Source: Stutzerimonas stutzeri
Lineage (GTDB): Bacteria; Pseudomonadota; Gammaproteobacteria; Pseudomonadales; Pseudomonadaceae
Direction of reading: 5' to 3'
Assembly (NCBI RefSeq): GCF_024448985.1
Contig: NZ_JAMOII010000016.1
Location: forward strand, 22,115 to 86,114
DNA length: 64,000 nucleotides
How positions within the stretch are numbered: the first letter of the stretch is position 1; the number at the start of each line of letters is the position of its first letter. The notes under the pieces were generated by a model. That model saw only the letters and a list, made by a program, of their open reading frames with translations, was not told the origin of the DNA and made no database searches. Of this stretch, positions 36,096 through 46,410 are shown piece by piece. Both the position numbers and the translations under genes were made by a program.

Positions 36096-36620
36096 CTACA
36101 AACGCAAGCGCCCTGCCCTGCGCTTGGCACCGGCCAGCCCGTGCGGGATGAGACTCTGCCGATGATGCGCATGGCACAAGGCGATCGCTAGCGCGTCTGA
36201 GGCATCAATCTGTGGTTTTTTCACCAATTTCAGCAGGTGCATCACCATCATCTGCACCTGCTCTTTGTCGGCACCACCGGTTCCGGCAATCGCCTGCTTG
36301 ACCTGGGTTGCGGTGTACTCGGCTATCTCCAGACCCTGCTCGGCAGCAGCCACTATCGCGGCGCCTCGGGCCTGTCCGAGCTTGAGCGCAGAATCGGCGT
36401 TGCGCGCCATGAAGACCTGCTCGATACCCATGGTTACCGGGCCATGAAGGCGGATCACCTCGCTGACGCCAGCGAATACTGCCTGCAGTCGCGCGGACAG
36501 CTCACCGCTGCCGGTGCGGATGCAACCGGATGCCACGTACTCGCAACTGCGGCCGGTATCGCGCACCACGCCGTAGCCAGTGATGCGAGAGCCGGGATCG
36601 ATCCCGAGAATGAGCGTCAT
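36096..36620 (-). CDS. ruvC: Crossover junction endodeoxyribonuclease RuvC
   Basis: 174 aa. Acidic catalytic residues are seen in [14 protein letters not shown] (D8), [11 protein letters not shown] and [14 protein letters not shown]. It resolves Holliday junctions by paired nicking. First gene of ruvCAB, 67 bp before ruvA. Confidence 0.97.
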   Translation of the reverse strand: MTLILGIDPGSRITGYGVVRDTGRSCEYVASGCIRTGSGELSARLQAVFAGVSEVIRLHGPVTMGIEQVFMARNADSALKLGQARGAAIVAAAEQGLEIAEYTATQVKQAIAGTGGADKEQVQMMVMHLLKLVKKPQIDASDALAIALCHAHHRQSLIPHGLAGAKRRAGRLRL

Positions 36621-36728
36621 GCGGTCGCCGTACTGTCTATTTATCCAGCCGCGAGTATAAAGGTACAGTCGCGGCGAGAGCTACCGGAACAATGCCGACG
36701 ACCGCACGCATCGAGGCGCACAAAAGAA

Positions 36729-36763
36729 GAAGCCGGAAACACCCCAACGGTGCCCCGGCTTTC
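36729..36763 (-). terminator. Probable terminator after the YebC-family gene
   Basis: GAAGCCGG / CCGGCTTTC arms flank a smaller internal GGGG/CCCC-containing loop; on the minus strand the end is TTCTTCTTTTG. It separates the yebC-aspS unit from ruvC. Confidence 0.6.
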
Positions 36764-36796
36764 ATCTTCGACTTCTAGCTTCTGGCTAGCGCCCGA

Positions 36797-37543
36797 TCAC
36801 TCTAGCTGCTCCATAATTTCATCGGAGATTTCGGCGTTGTGGTAGACGTTCTGCACGTCGTCCAGATCTTCCAGCGCATCGATCAGGCGCAGCACCTTCT
36901 GCGCGGTTTCCAGATCGGCGAGCGGTGCGGCAATCGAGGGGATCATGGCGATTTCCGCCTCCTCGCCCTTGAAACCGGCCGTACCCAGCGCCTCGTTGAC
37001 GGCATGGAACTCAGCGAAGCTGGTCGAGACCAGCGCCGAGCCGTCCTCGCCCATTTCCACGTCGTCGGCACCGGCTTCCAGCGCCGCTTCCATCAGCGCA
37101 TCTTCGTCGATGCCAGCGGCGAAGCTGATCTGTCCCTTGCGATCGAACATGTAGGCGACCGAGCCGTCGGTACCCAGGTTGCCACCGTGCTTGCTGAAGG
37201 CGTGGCGCACTTCGGCAGCGGTGCGGTTGCGGTTGTCGGTCATGGCTTCGACGATGATCGCCACGCCGCTGGGCGCGTAACCTTCGTAGCTCAGCTCGAC
37301 GACGTTGTCGGCCTCGTTGTTGCCGGCACCACGGGCGATGGCGCGGTCGATCACGTCACGCGACATGTTGGCGACCAGCGCCTTGTCCACCGCCAGGCGC
37401 AGGCGCGGGTTATCCGCCGGGATCGGGCCGCTCTTGGCGGCTACGGTCAGCTCACGAATGAGCTTGGTGAAAATTTTGCCGCGCTTGGCATCCTGGCGCC
37501 CCTTGCGGTGCTTGATGTTGGCCCATTTGGAATGACCAGCCAT
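36797..37543 (-). CDS. YebC/PmpR family protein
   Basis: 248 aa. The family start [20 protein letters not shown] is complete and the body contains [20 protein letters not shown] and [23 protein letters not shown]. Members were described as DNA-binding transcription regulators (PmpR of P. aeruginosa represses the quinolone-signal system) and more recently some as ribosome-associated factors relieving polyproline stalls. Downstream of aspS by 77 bp, in the same direction. Confidence 0.94.
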   Translation of the reverse strand: MAGHSKWANIKHRKGRQDAKRGKIFTKLIRELTVAAKSGPIPADNPRLRLAVDKALVANMSRDVIDRAIARGAGNNEADNVVELSYEGYAPSGVAIIVEAMTDNRNRTAAEVRHAFSKHGGNLGTDGSVAYMFDRKGQISFAAGIDEDALMEAALEAGADDVEMGEDGSALVSTSFAEFHAVNEALGTAGFKGEEAEIAMIPSIAAPLADLETAQKVLRLIDALEDLDDVQNVYHNAEISDEIMEQLE

Positions 37544-37620
37544 AACTGCCTCCCTCTTCGATCAACTTTTCTCTTGCTGTAACGCAGAAGCCCAGGTTTC
37601 CCTGGGCTCCGGCTCTGCGG

Positions 37621-39396
37621 TTATTCGGCTTTAGGCTGCTCGCGCAGGCGAATGTGCAACTCGCGCAGCGCCTTGGCATCCACCGCACCCGGCGCCTGGG
37701 TCATGACGTCCGCCGCGCTCTGGGTTTTCGGGAAGGCGATCACTTCGCGAATCGATTGCGCGCCGGTCATCAGCATCACTAGACGGTCCAGGCCGAAGGC
37801 CAGGCCACCGTGCGGCGGGGCGCCGTACTTCAGTGCATCGAGCAGGAAGCCGAACTTCTCGTTCTGCTCCGCCTCATCGATGCCAAGGATGCGGAATACG
37901 GTCTGCTGCATGTCCTTGCGGTGGATACGGATGGAACCGCCACCCAGCTCGGTGCCGTTGAGCACCATGTCATAGGCGCGCGATAGCGCCACGCCCGGAT
38001 TGGCTTCCAGCTCTTCGGGGCTGCACTTGGGCGCAGTGAAGGGATGGTGCAGCGCCGACAGCGAGCCATCGTCGTTTTCCTCGAACATCGGGAAATCGAC
38101 GACCCACATCGGTGCCCATTCGCAGGTCAGCAGGTTCAGGTCGTGACCCAGCTTGATGCGCAGCGCGCCCAACGCCTCGGAAACGATCTTGGCCTTGTCG
38201 GCACCGAAGAAGACGATATCTCCATCGACCGCACCCACGCGATCGAGGATCGCGTTGAGGCTGGCTTCGGGAATGTTCTTGACGATGGGCGACTGCAGGC
38301 CTTCGACACCCTTGGCGCGCTCGTTGACCTTGATGTAGGCCAGACCCTTGGCGCCATAGATGCCGACGAACTTGGTGTAGTCGTCGATCTGCTTGCGCGG
38401 CATGCTCGCCCCGCCCGGCACGCGCAGCGCGGCAACGCGGCACTTGGGATCATTGGCCGGGCCGGCGAATACCTTGAATTCGACGTCCTTGAGCTGGTCT
38501 TCGACATCGACCAGTTCCAGCGGAATGCGCAGGTCCGGCTTGTCCGAGCCGTAGCGACGCATGGCTTCCTCGAACGGCATGTGCGGGAACTCGCCGAACT
38601 CGACGCCCAGCACTTCCTTGAACAGCTTGCGCACCATGCCTTCAGTGATGCCGATGATGTCGGACTCATCAAGGAAGCTGGTCTCGATGTCGATCTGGGT
38701 GAATTCCGGCTGCCGGTCGGCGCGCAGGTCTTCGTCGCGGAAGCACTTCGCGATCTGGTAATAGCGATCGAAGCCGGCCACCATCAGCAGTTGCTTGAAC
38801 AGCTGGGGCGACTGCGGCAGGGCGAAGAAACTGCCGGGATGGGTACGACTGGGCACCAGATAGTCGCGGGCACCTTCAGGGGTGGCGCGGGTCAGGATTG
38901 GCGTTTCCACATCGAGGAAGCCGTTCTCATCCAAGTAGCGACGAATGCTGGTGGTGATGCTCGAACGCAGCTTGAGCTTCTCGGCCATTTCCGGACGGCG
39001 CAGGTCGATGAAGCGATAACGCAGGCGGGTTTCCTCGCCTACGTCGCTGTATTCGTTGAGCGGGAACGGCGGGGTTTCCGCCTCGTTCAGCACTTCCAAC
39101 TCGTAACCCAGCACTTCGATGGCGCCGGACGCCATGTTCGGATTGCGCGCACCTTCAGGGCGCAGGCGGACCTTGCCGGTGATCTTCACGACGTACTCGC
39201 TGCGCACCCGGTCGGCGGCTGAAAACGTCTCGGCGCGGTCAGGATCGAACACCACCTGGGCCATGCCTTCGCGGTCACGCACGTCGAGGAAGATAACCCC
39301 GCCGTGGTCGCGGCGGCGATGGACCCAACCGCAAAGAGTGATTTCCTGGCCGTCCAGGCTTTCGTTCAACTGGCCGCAATAGTGGCTGCGCATCAT
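37621..39396 (-). CDS. aspS: Aspartate--tRNA ligase (probably non-discriminating)
   Basis: 591 aa class II synthetase of the bacterial type. It has an N-terminal OB-fold anticodon domain ([20 protein letters not shown]), class II motif 2 ([22 protein letters not shown] block), a GAD insertion at ~300-410 and motif 3 ([16 protein letters not shown]). Pseudomonads lack AsnRS, so the enzyme is expected to charge both tRNA-Asp and tRNA-Asn; that is from family knowledge. A double ATG (39396 and 39393) leaves the exact start open by one codon. Confidence 0.96.
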   Translation of the reverse strand: MMRSHYCGQLNESLDGQEITLCGWVHRRRDHGGVIFLDVRDREGMAQVVFDPDRAETFSAADRVRSEYVVKITGKVRLRPEGARNPNMASGAIEVLGYELEVLNEAETPPFPLNEYSDVGEETRLRYRFIDLRRPEMAEKLKLRSSITTSIRRYLDENGFLDVETPILTRATPEGARDYLVPSRTHPGSFFALPQSPQLFKQLLMVAGFDRYYQIAKCFRDEDLRADRQPEFTQIDIETSFLDESDIIGITEGMVRKLFKEVLGVEFGEFPHMPFEEAMRRYGSDKPDLRIPLELVDVEDQLKDVEFKVFAGPANDPKCRVAALRVPGGASMPRKQIDDYTKFVGIYGAKGLAYIKVNERAKGVEGLQSPIVKNIPEASLNAILDRVGAVDGDIVFFGADKAKIVSEALGALRIKLGHDLNLLTCEWAPMWVVDFPMFEENDDGSLSALHHPFTAPKCSPEELEANPGVALSRAYDMVLNGTELGGGSIRIHRKDMQQTVFRILGIDEAEQNEKFGFLLDALKYGAPPHGGLAFGLDRLVMLMTGAQSIREVIAFPKTQSAADVMTQAPGAVDAKALRELHIRLREQPKAE

Positions 39397-39769
39397 GGTG
39401 GGGTTCGCTTCTCGTATCTTGGAAATTCGTTGGGTCGCTCGATTCGCAACTGGCAGACGGAGCCCATACAGCGCTCCACCTGAAATCGATCGCTCATCGG
39501 CGCAGAGCCAGAGCTACCGGCAGGCATCAGTACGCGGCTACCCTTACGGCAGACGGGCCGCCCGACACAAGCGCGGGATTATATCCGCATAATCGCCGCA
39601 ACGCAGCCGGTGCGACAGCAGCTCTTACTGCAATAGCCAATCTGCATTGAACCCAACACCCACCGGCGCCTTCCAACGAACAGACCGCTACCGGCGACAG
39701 TGCGTCACTCACTGTTCACCGTCGTTTTCTGGCATAACTGTCAGTCAATTCATCCAAAGGGAGAGAACC
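39397..39769. other. Intergenic region between aspS and the Dps-like gene
   Basis: 373 bp between divergent genes. A perfect TATAAT on the minus strand at 39578-39583 could be the -10 element of the aspS promoter, but I see no good -35 at the right distance. No ORF, RNA or repeat was recognised; the right end holds the AAGGGAGAG ribosome-binding site of the Dps-like gene. Confidence 0.4.
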
Positions 39770-40240
39770 ATGGAAATTAATATTGGTATTGCCGAGCAGG
39801 ACCGCGCCGCCATCGCAGACGGTCTATCCCGCCTGCTGGCCGACACCTATACGCTTTATCTCAAGACACACAATTTCCACTGGAACGTGACAGGTCCGAT
39901 GTTCAATACCCTGCACACTATGTTCGAGACGCAGTACACCGAACTGGCTACCGCTGTGGATGACATCGCCGAGCGTATCCGTGCCCTGGGTTTCCCGGCG
40001 CCAGGCACCTACGCCGCCTACGCGAAGCTGTCCTCGATCAAGGAGCAGGAGGGCATTCCAACCGCAGAGGACATGATCAAGTTGCTGGTTGAAGGACAAG
40101 AAGCGGTCGTCCGGACCGCACGTGGCATTTTCCCGCTGCTGGAAAAAGTCAGTGACGAGCCCACCGCCGACCTTCTGACTCAGCGCATGCAGATTCATGA
40201 AAAGACTGCCTGGATGCTGCGCAGCCTGCTTGCCGCCTGA
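39770..40240 (+). CDS. Dps-family ferritin-like DNA-protection protein
   Basis: 156 aa. The Dps/ferritin fold is shown by the ferroxidase block [21 protein letters not shown] (two parts: H-x-F-H-W-N-V and F-x-x-L-H), [11 protein letters not shown] and [15 protein letters not shown]. It oxidises and stores iron with peroxide, protecting DNA. The start at 39770 follows AAGGGAGAG; in-frame codons upstream to 39647 are rejected. Lies next to aspS, as in P. aeruginosa. Confidence 0.92.
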   Translation: MEINIGIAEQDRAAIADGLSRLLADTYTLYLKTHNFHWNVTGPMFNTLHTMFETQYTELATAVDDIAERIRALGFPAPGTYAAYAKLSSIKEQEGIPTAEDMIKLLVEGQEAVVRTARGIFPLLEKVSDEPTADLLTQRMQIHEKTAWMLRSLLAA

Positions 40241-40511
40241 TACGAGGCGCCAACCTCCATTACAAGCAGGATGGCCGGAGCACGGCCATTCCGCTTGGCA
40301 TGACACGAAGCTCGCCGCTACCGACGTGACACCCACCCTAACTTCCTTCCCGATGCCTCGATGGGCAAGCCATTTGAGCACCGCCTTCCTTTACTGTTAA
40401 ATACGCGCGCGTCGCAGCTTGGGCATTCAATTAAGGCGATCGCATCCCAGTCAATTTCCTCCGCCCAAGCCTGCCGCTTTCTGTCGTGCTATTTAACTGT
40501 GAGTCAAAAGA

Positions 40512-41141
40512 ATGCTTAAGATCATCCATGTATTAACGGGCGTTGTTGCCCTGGCGCTGTCATTCGTACCCAGTCTTACCGGGGCAATGCCCTTACTGGT
40601 ACAACCCGAAGCATTGAGCCTGCTGTTTCTAGGCCTGCTGAACGTACAGTTTGCATCCGCTCAGGCGAACAGCCACGGGCGTAGCCGCCCTGTTCTACTC
40701 GGCGCTTCGGTGCTGCTGATTATTGCGGTTGTGATCCAGGCTGCGATTCTGTTGCTTCCCGTCGCTGCCATTGCGGGACAACCAGCAACCTTGGCCAGCC
40801 TAGTGCTCGCCTTCATCGCCGTACTGCTGCAACTGGCTGCGACGCAAACAGTAAATGCACGTACCGCCAACCGCAGCCCATCCTCGCATCGCAGAAGCCA
40901 GCACAAGAACGTCACGGCGCCGGCTGTTAGTACCGCCGGGCGCGAAGCAGGCACAGTCAAATGGTTCAACACCTCGAAAGGTTTCGGCTTTATCTCCCGC
41001 GATAGCGGCGATGATGTGTTCGTCCACTTCCGGGCCATCCGAGGCGAAGGCCACCGGGTACTGGTAGAAGGTCAACGCGTCGAATTCACCGTCATGATGC
41101 GCGACAAAGGTCTCCAGGCCGAAGACGTGGCCGCAATCTAG
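40512..41141 (+). CDS. Membrane protein with C-terminal cold-shock domain
   Basis: 209 aa. The N-terminal ~115 residues contain three or four hydrophobic helices (about 5-25, 30-48, 60-85, 92-112). A Ser/Arg/His-rich linker follows, and a complete cold-shock domain fills ~145-209, with the RNA-binding motifs KGFGFI (RNP1) and DVFVHF (RNP2). It would tether a nucleic-acid chaperone to the inner membrane with the domain in the cytoplasm. No AAGGAG-type site was seen at the start; the ~270 bp before it, after the Dps-like gene, may be a long 5' leader as in many cold-shock mRNAs. Confidence 0.88.
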   Translation: MLKIIHVLTGVVALALSFVPSLTGAMPLLVQPEALSLLFLGLLNVQFASAQANSHGRSRPVLLGASVLLIIAVVIQAAILLLPVAAIAGQPATLASLVLAFIAVLLQLAATQTVNARTANRSPSSHRRSQHKNVTAPAVSTAGREAGTVKWFNTSKGFGFISRDSGDDVFVHFRAIRGEGHRVLVEGQRVEFTVMMRDKGLQAEDVAAI

Positions 41142-41208
41142 TCTGATCAGCAACGTCGAACGCCAGAACCAAACCGGTGCTGGCGTTCGTCACCCTGCGC
41201 CGCAGCCT

Positions 41209-41415
41209 TCAATAGTGCGGCGGAGGCGCTTCATCCTCCTCGCCCCCCATCCTGCTCTGCATGTCTTCCTGCCGCCTGGCCAGCACGCCCAACTGCGCCT
41301 GTAGCCGCTCGACGGCACGCTGCTGCGCAAACAGTACATCGCTCAAGGTTTGGATCGCGTCGTCCTGAAAAGCCAGGCGCGCTTCGAGATCGGTGATGCG
41401 TTGTTCCAACTCCAT
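41209..41415 (-). CDS. slyX: SlyX family protein
   Basis: 68 aa. It is almost entirely a coiled coil (ELEQRITDLEARLAFQDDAIQTL) with a PPPHY end, the SlyX hallmark. Its function is unknown. The start at 41415 follows GGAG by 7 bases. It lies 4 bp downstream of the HIT gene. Confidence 0.92.
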   Translation of the reverse strand: MELEQRITDLEARLAFQDDAIQTLSDVLFAQQRAVERLQAQLGVLARRQEDMQSRMGGEEDEAPPPHY

Positions 41416-41419
41416 TACG

Positions 41420-41842
41420 TCACTCCGCAAAACGAAAATTGTCAGTGAGCACCAGTTTCAGCTTCTGCTTTATCGCATCGACCTGCACCTCGCTATAAGG
41501 ATTGGCCGGCTTATGACCCCAGACGGGCGCCGGCCAGGCGGAGTCTCCCCGACGCCGAGCGATCACATGCATATGGAGTTGATTCACCATATTGCCCAAA
41601 GTCGCGACATTCATCTTGTCTGCGCCGAAGGTGTCCTTCAGCGTTTCAGCCAGCGCCGTTGCCTCTCGCCAAAGCGCCTGCTGATCCGCCGCGTCCAGCT
41701 GAAACAGCTCACTGACTTCTTCGCGGCGTGGCACAAGAATGAACCAGGGGTAATTGGCATCGTTCATCAGCAGCAAGCGACACAGCGGAAAATCACCCAG
41801 ATTCAGCGTGTCCTGCTCCAGGCGCGAATCGAGAACGAACAT
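41420..41842 (-). CDS. HIT-family hydrolase with altered histidine triad
   Basis: 140 aa. The HIT fold is shown by NDANYPWFILVPRR and the triad region NQLHMHVIAR. H90 and H92 are kept but the first position of the usual H-x-H-x-H motif is Q88. Related proteobacterial proteins are annotated as diadenosine tetraphosphate hydrolases. The start at 41842 is chosen because AGGAG lies 7 bases upstream; an ATG at 41860 lies before that site. Operon with slyX. Confidence 0.88.
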   Translation of the reverse strand: MFVLDSRLEQDTLNLGDFPLCRLLLMNDANYPWFILVPRREEVSELFQLDAADQQALWREATALAETLKDTFGADKMNVATLGNMVNQLHMHVIARRRGDSAWPAPVWGHKPANPYSEVQVDAIKQKLKLVLTDNFRFAE

Positions 41843-42299
41843 AACGGCACTCCTGTTCATATGGGGGACCAGCAGCAGCGAAGCCGCACCAGGTCGTCAG
41901 ATAAGAATACTCCAACGCTTTATCGCCAGCAGCCGACCAAAGCGCACCAATTCGGGACTATTACCGAACGGCAAAGCCCCGCTATAGAGCGGGCCGAGGC
42001 GCGCAGCAGTCCGTTTTCCTGCAACGGGGCAGTTTTTCATTCTGTGCACGGTTATTGCTTTGCGGTAAAAAGCCCCACCCGAGGGGGCAGAAAAACGCAA
42101 AAAGCTGGAGTAAGCTTGCTGTCGCTAGTTTCCCCAGCTACACAATAGTTCTCGGAAATACATTCCCAGAGTTGTTGCAGGTTTCGACCAGCTAGGTAAA
42201 CAAGGACTGCAATTGAGCTTGTATACCGAAAATAAGATGCCTCTTTCCCGCCACAAGCAGGAAAGCAAGCACCAATTTGAACCAAAGGAGCAATCACTC
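41843..42299. other. Intergenic region upstream of the intact porin gene
   Basis: 457 bp between divergent genes. It contains the minus-strand terminator at 42066-42088 and, next to the porin start, AAAGGAG 8 bases before the ATG. The stretch TTGTATACC near 42219 and surrounding AT-rich sequence may belong to the porin promoter, but no confident -35/-10 pair was found. No ORF is convincing. Confidence 0.4.
42066..42088 (-). terminator. Orphan minus-strand terminator upstream of the porin gene
   Basis: A GCCCC / GGGGC stem with a 7-base loop is followed on the minus strand by CTTTTTACC. No gene ends here in that direction: the HIT gene starts 224 bp further left. It suggests a short transcript that begins between here and 42300 and runs leftwards. 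Confidence 0.5.
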
Positions 42300-43568
42300 A
42301 TGCAAGTGATGAAGTGGAGCGTTATCGCCCTGGCCGTAGCCGCGGGCACATCCCAAATGGCATTCGCCAGTCAGCAATCTGAATCTAACGGTTTCGTCGA
42401 AGACGCGAAGCTGGATCTTCTGCTGCGTAATACCTATTGGAGCCGGGACTTCCGTGAAGGCGGCATCAATGACGCTAAGCCATGGGGCCAGGCTTTCATT
42501 ACAACCTTCGAATCTGGTTTCACTCAGGGCACTATTGGCGTCGGTGTAGATGCCTTCGGCTTGCTAGGCGTGCGACTGGACGGCGGCCGCGGACACAATT
42601 TCACTCAGATGTTCGAGCTCGAATCTGACGGCCATCCAGACCGTGATGTCGGTCAGGTCGGTGCTGCGATCAAAGCACAGTTCTCCAACACCGTAGTGAA
42701 GTATGGCGACCAGATGCCGATGATGCCGGTCCTTGCGAACGACGACTCGCGCCTGTTACCGCAATCCTTTACCGGTACACTCATTACCAGCAATGAAATC
42801 AACGGACTAGAGCTCAACGCCGGCCGTTTCACTGCGGAAAGCTCTATGGCATCGTCCAGCCGTGACGACTCCGAACTGAAGAGCATCGATGTATTTGGTG
42901 GCAGCTATCAATTCACAGACGAGCTAAGTGCTTCGCTCTATTTCTCCGATGTCGAAGACACATACGACAAGAAATACGCGAACGTTAATTACGTGATGCC
43001 GCTGTCTGAAAGCCAAGCTCTGACGTTTGATTTCAACTACTACAAAACTGACGACATCGACCAGCGCTTCCAGGGCGCAGACGGGGCTGCTGTCGACGAC
43101 AACACTATTTGGAGCCTGTCGGCAAAGTACAGCGTCGGTGCGCATGCTTTCATTCTGGCCCACCAGCGAGTATCCGGCGATACAGGATACCTATATGACT
43201 ACGGCGACGGCGGTAGCGCCATCTGGGTTGCGAACTCCTATCTGTCCGACTTTAACGGAAAAGATGAACGCTCTTGGCAGGCCAGTTATGAGCTGGACTT
43301 CAGCGGCTACGGTGTTCCAGGACTCGCATGGAAAACCGCTTACATCCGCGGCGATAATATTGACGCCGAGTTCTATGGCGGCACTGGCGAAGGCACCGAA
43401 CGCGAAATCTTCAACCAGGTTTCCTATACCGTCCAAAGCGGCCCAGCCAAAGATCTGAAGTTGCGCGCACGCAACTCTATCCTGCGTACCAGCACTGAAA
43501 TTAACGGCTATGTGCCGGATATCGATGAATGGCGCCTGTTCGTCGAGTATCCGCTGAGCATTCTGTAA
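42300..43568 (+). CDS. OprD-family outer-membrane porin
   Basis: 422 aa. Signal peptide residues 1-26 (ending MAFASQ), then the mature OprD start GFVEDAKLDLLLRNTYWSRDFREGG (shown as blocks GFVEDAKL, LLRNTYWSRD). The family blocks TQGTIGVGVDAFGLLGVRLDGG, DDSRLLPQSF and LSDFNGKDERSWQASYELDF are present and it ends VEYPLSIL as an outer-membrane strand. OprD porins take up basic amino acids, small peptides or aromatic acids. It sits in the slot between the HIT gene and proS that holds oprD in P. aeruginosa, so it may be the oprD orthologue. The start follows AAGGAG. It is intact, unlike the copy at 15304. Confidence 0.92.
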   Translation: MQVMKWSVIALAVAAGTSQMAFASQQSESNGFVEDAKLDLLLRNTYWSRDFREGGINDAKPWGQAFITTFESGFTQGTIGVGVDAFGLLGVRLDGGRGHNFTQMFELESDGHPDRDVGQVGAAIKAQFSNTVVKYGDQMPMMPVLANDDSRLLPQSFTGTLITSNEINGLELNAGRFTAESSMASSSRDDSELKSIDVFGGSYQFTDELSASLYFSDVEDTYDKKYANVNYVMPLSESQALTFDFNYYKTDDIDQRFQGADGAAVDDNTIWSLSAKYSVGAHAFILAHQRVSGDTGYLYDYGDGGSAIWVANSYLSDFNGKDERSWQASYELDFSGYGVPGLAWKTAYIRGDNIDAEFYGGTGEGTEREIFNQVSYTVQSGPAKDLKLRARNSILRTSTEINGYVPDIDEWRLFVEYPLSIL

Positions 43569-43601
43569 AACCAGAAACTCAGCTTGTAACTCGAGCGTGA
43601 A

Positions 43602-43636
43602 AAGAAGCCCGGCACTCGCCGGGCTTCTTAGTTTTG
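43602..43636 (+). terminator. Intrinsic terminator of the porin gene
   Basis: 12-bp perfect stem AAGAAGCCCGGC / GCCGGGCTTCTT followed by AGTTTTG, 34 bases after the stop codon. Confidence 0.85.
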
Positions 43637-43732
43637 ATAGCTGACGCCATCCGAACGATTCTGTACGCCACCCCGCAGTCGCCGTACAATGCCGAGCCAA
43701 ATTTCCCGCTCTGCAAGGACACAACGGCCCTC

Positions 43733-45448
43733 ATGCGCACCAGTCAGTTCCTGCTCTCGACCCTTAAAGAAACGCCTTCCGATGCAGTGGTCATCAGCCA
43801 TCAGTTGATGCTGCGTGCAGGCATGATCCGCAAGCTGGCGTCCGGCCTCTACACCTGGATGCCGATGGGGCTGCGTGCGCTGCGCAAAGCCGAGGCCATC
43901 GTTCGCGACGAAATGAACAAGGCCGGCGCACTGGAAGTCCTGATGCCTGCAATCCAGCCCGCCGAGCTTTGGCAGGAATCGGGCCGTTGGGAGCAATATG
44001 GCGCCGAGCTGCTGCGCCTGAAGGACCGCCATGGCCGTGAATTCTGTGTCGGCCCGACCCATGAAGAAGTCATCACCGATCTGGCCCGTAACGAGCTGAA
44101 CAGCTACAAGCAGTTGCCGATCAACTTCTACCAGATCCAGACCAAGTTCCGCGACGAGATCCGGCCGCGCTTCGGTCTGATGCGCGGGCGCGAGTTCATT
44201 ATGAAGGACGCTTATTCTTTCCATGCGGACCAGCAATCGCTGCAAGAAACCTATGACCGCATGCACCAGGCGTACTGCAATATCTTCACTCGCCTGGGGC
44301 TGAATTTCCGTCCCGTGCAGGCTGATACCGGATCGATCGGCGGCACCGGCTCGCATGAATTCCACGTACTGGCTGAATCCGGCGAAGACGATATCGCGTT
44401 CAGCGACAGTTCCGATTACGCAGCCAACATCGAGAAGGCCGAAGCCATTCCACGCGAAACGGAGCGCAGCGCCGCTACCGAAGAGCTGCGCCTGGTCGAT
44501 ACACCGAACTGCAAAACGATTGCTGCGCTGGTCGAGCAGTTTCAGCTGCCCATCGAGAAAACCATCAAAACGCTAGTCGTACAGGGTGTCGAGAAAGGAC
44601 AGCTGGTTGCACTTGTCGTGCGTGGTGACCATGAACTGAACGAGATCAAGGCGGCGAACCTGGCTCAGGTTGCCAGTCCGCTGGTGTTCGCTTCCGATGC
44701 GGAGATCCGCACCGCCATTGGGGCAGGCCCCGGCTCGCTGGGCCCGCTGAATCTGCCGATCAGCTGTGTCATCGATCGCTCGGTCGCGCTGATGAGCGAC
44801 TTCGCAGCCGGCGCCAACCAGGAAGACAAGCACTATTTCGGTGTGAACTGGGAGCGCGACCTGCCGCTGCCGGAAGTCGCTGACCTGCGCAACGTCGTAG
44901 CAGGCGACCCAAGCCCGGATGGCGTTGGCACATTGATCATCAAGCGCGGTATCGAGGTCGGGCATATTTTCCAGCTCGGCACCAAGTACAGCGAAGCGAT
45001 GAACTGCAGTGTCATGGGCGAAAACGGCAAGCCGGCCACCCTGACCATGGGCTGCTACGGCATCGGCGTATCCCGCGTGGTCGCTGCGGCCATCGAGCAG
45101 AACTACGATGATCGCGGCATCCTCTGGCCGGACGCGCTGGCGCCCTTCCAGATCGCCCTGGTGCCGATGAAGTACGACAATCAGGCCGTTCGCGAAGCCA
45201 CCGACAAGCTCTACGCGGATCTCACCGCCGCCGGCTACGACGTGCTGCTCGATGATCGTGACAAAAAGACCAGTCCAGGCGTCAAATTCGCCGATATGGA
45301 GTTGGTGGGCATCCCGCATCGCATCGTCATCGGCGATCGCGGATTGGCCGACGGCACGCTGGAATACAAGCATCGTCGCGATGCCGAAAGCCAGGCCGTC
45401 GCTGTCGCCGACATCCTCGAGTTCATCAATTCACGCGCCAGTCGCTGA
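43733..45448 (+). CDS. proS: Proline--tRNA ligase (bacterial type with editing domain)
   Basis: 571 aa class II synthetase. It starts [18 protein letters not shown], has class II motif 2 ([21 protein letters not shown]), a YbaK-like editing insertion at ~230-400 ([26 protein letters not shown]) and motif 3 ([17 protein letters not shown]). The start at 43733 gives exactly the 571 residues known for Pseudomonas; the longer ORF overlaps the porin terminator. The lipoprotein gene follows 8 bp later. Confidence 0.96.
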   Translation: MRTSQFLLSTLKETPSDAVVISHQLMLRAGMIRKLASGLYTWMPMGLRALRKAEAIVRDEMNKAGALEVLMPAIQPAELWQESGRWEQYGAELLRLKDRHGREFCVGPTHEEVITDLARNELNSYKQLPINFYQIQTKFRDEIRPRFGLMRGREFIMKDAYSFHADQQSLQETYDRMHQAYCNIFTRLGLNFRPVQADTGSIGGTGSHEFHVLAESGEDDIAFSDSSDYAANIEKAEAIPRETERSAATEELRLVDTPNCKTIAALVEQFQLPIEKTIKTLVVQGVEKGQLVALVVRGDHELNEIKAANLAQVASPLVFASDAEIRTAIGAGPGSLGPLNLPISCVIDRSVALMSDFAAGANQEDKHYFGVNWERDLPLPEVADLRNVVAGDPSPDGVGTLIIKRGIEVGHIFQLGTKYSEAMNCSVMGENGKPATLTMGCYGIGVSRVVAAAIEQNYDDRGILWPDALAPFQIALVPMKYDNQAVREATDKLYADLTAAGYDVLLDDRDKKTSPGVKFADMELVGIPHRIVIGDRGLADGTLEYKHRRDAESQAVAVADILEFINSRASR

Positions 45449-45456
45449 CGGACATC

Positions 45457-46404
45457 ATGCACAACCGAAGTGCTTCACTCTGCGCCACGCTTTGCGTGGC
45501 GCTTTTTGTGGGCGGCTGCGCCAACCAGCTGCCGCAACGCAGCGAACACGAAGCTCGCACCGAACGCAAACTGCTTGACCATAGCCTTCGCATCGAAGTG
45601 GGAGAGCCGTTGCTGGAGTTGCCGCAGCGGCGTATCCGCGTACTCGACCAGAAGACTTTCGAAGTTACCGATTTCGAAGTGACTCGCCGTTATGATCGCT
45701 ACACGCCTTATCAGGCGTGGCGCGAGCTGTACGAGATACCGCTGGGGGCTGTCGCTGTAGTCGCCGGGGTCGGCGCCAATGTCCTCAACGTGGCGTTGCT
45801 CGGCAACCTGCCGGAAAGCGTCACCCGCGGCTGGATCAGCTACGGCTTTGCCGGTCTCAACCCATTCGTCAACGTCGAGTCCAACGGACGTTCGCAGCAG
45901 AACCTTGCCAGCCTCGACGAACAGCGCCGCGATACCCGCCTCGAATACTCCAGCCTGCCTTGGGCCGAACGGCCGGTGCTGGTCGTTGCGGGTCCCGAAA
46001 CCCATGAGCTGAGCACCGATCGCAACGGAGTGTTGCGGCTCAACCTGCTCGATGGCTCTTTCGCCGATCAGGACATCAGTCAGATCGGCAAGCTCCACCT
46101 GCAGGTCGAGGATCCGCAGGACGCGACCCGTGCCGACGCGATGCTGCTGGTCAGCCGCAGTCTGCGCGGCAAGCTGCTCGAAGCCCACGACCTGATTTTT
46201 AACGATCTCGAAGGCGATGACGTCAGCCAATGGGTTCATCGCGTCAAGCGGCTCTCGGAGCTTGGCCTCGAGGAAGAAGCCAGCGAACTCGAGCAGAGCC
46301 TGATCGAGCTGACCCGCAACGACCCTGATTTGCAGCAGGAATTTCTTCGCAGCCTGGTGCAGGACGCTGGCCGCTACGCCAGCGATCCAGGCGAAGACGG
46401 CTGA
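45457..46404 (+). CDS. Hypothetical outer-envelope lipoprotein
   Basis: 315 aa. The signal peptide ends in the lipobox LFVGGC with the acylated cysteine at C21. No family motif is recognised beyond a hydrophobic glycine/valine patch at ~112-130 (GAVAVVAGVGANVLNVALLG) that may contact the membrane. The C-terminal third is acidic and helical. It is encoded 8 bp after proS and 6 bp before a lytic transglycosylase gene, an order I recall in P. aeruginosa, so it may help cell-wall processes. Function unknown. Confidence 0.8.
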   Translation: MHNRSASLCATLCVALFVGGCANQLPQRSEHEARTERKLLDHSLRIEVGEPLLELPQRRIRVLDQKTFEVTDFEVTRRYDRYTPYQAWRELYEIPLGAVAVVAGVGANVLNVALLGNLPESVTRGWISYGFAGLNPFVNVESNGRSQQNLASLDEQRRDTRLEYSSLPWAERPVLVVAGPETHELSTDRNGVLRLNLLDGSFADQDISQIGKLHLQVEDPQDATRADAMLLVSRSLRGKLLEAHDLIFNDLEGDDVSQWVHRVKRLSELGLEEEASELEQSLIELTRNDPDLQQEFLRSLVQDAGRYASDPGEDG

Positions 46405-46410
46405 TTCATC

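Noticed and set aside
38044-39222. Long plus-strand reading frame of 392 codons inside aspS
   Set aside because: It is the antisense shadow of a high-GC gene; no ribosome-binding site and no recognisable protein family.
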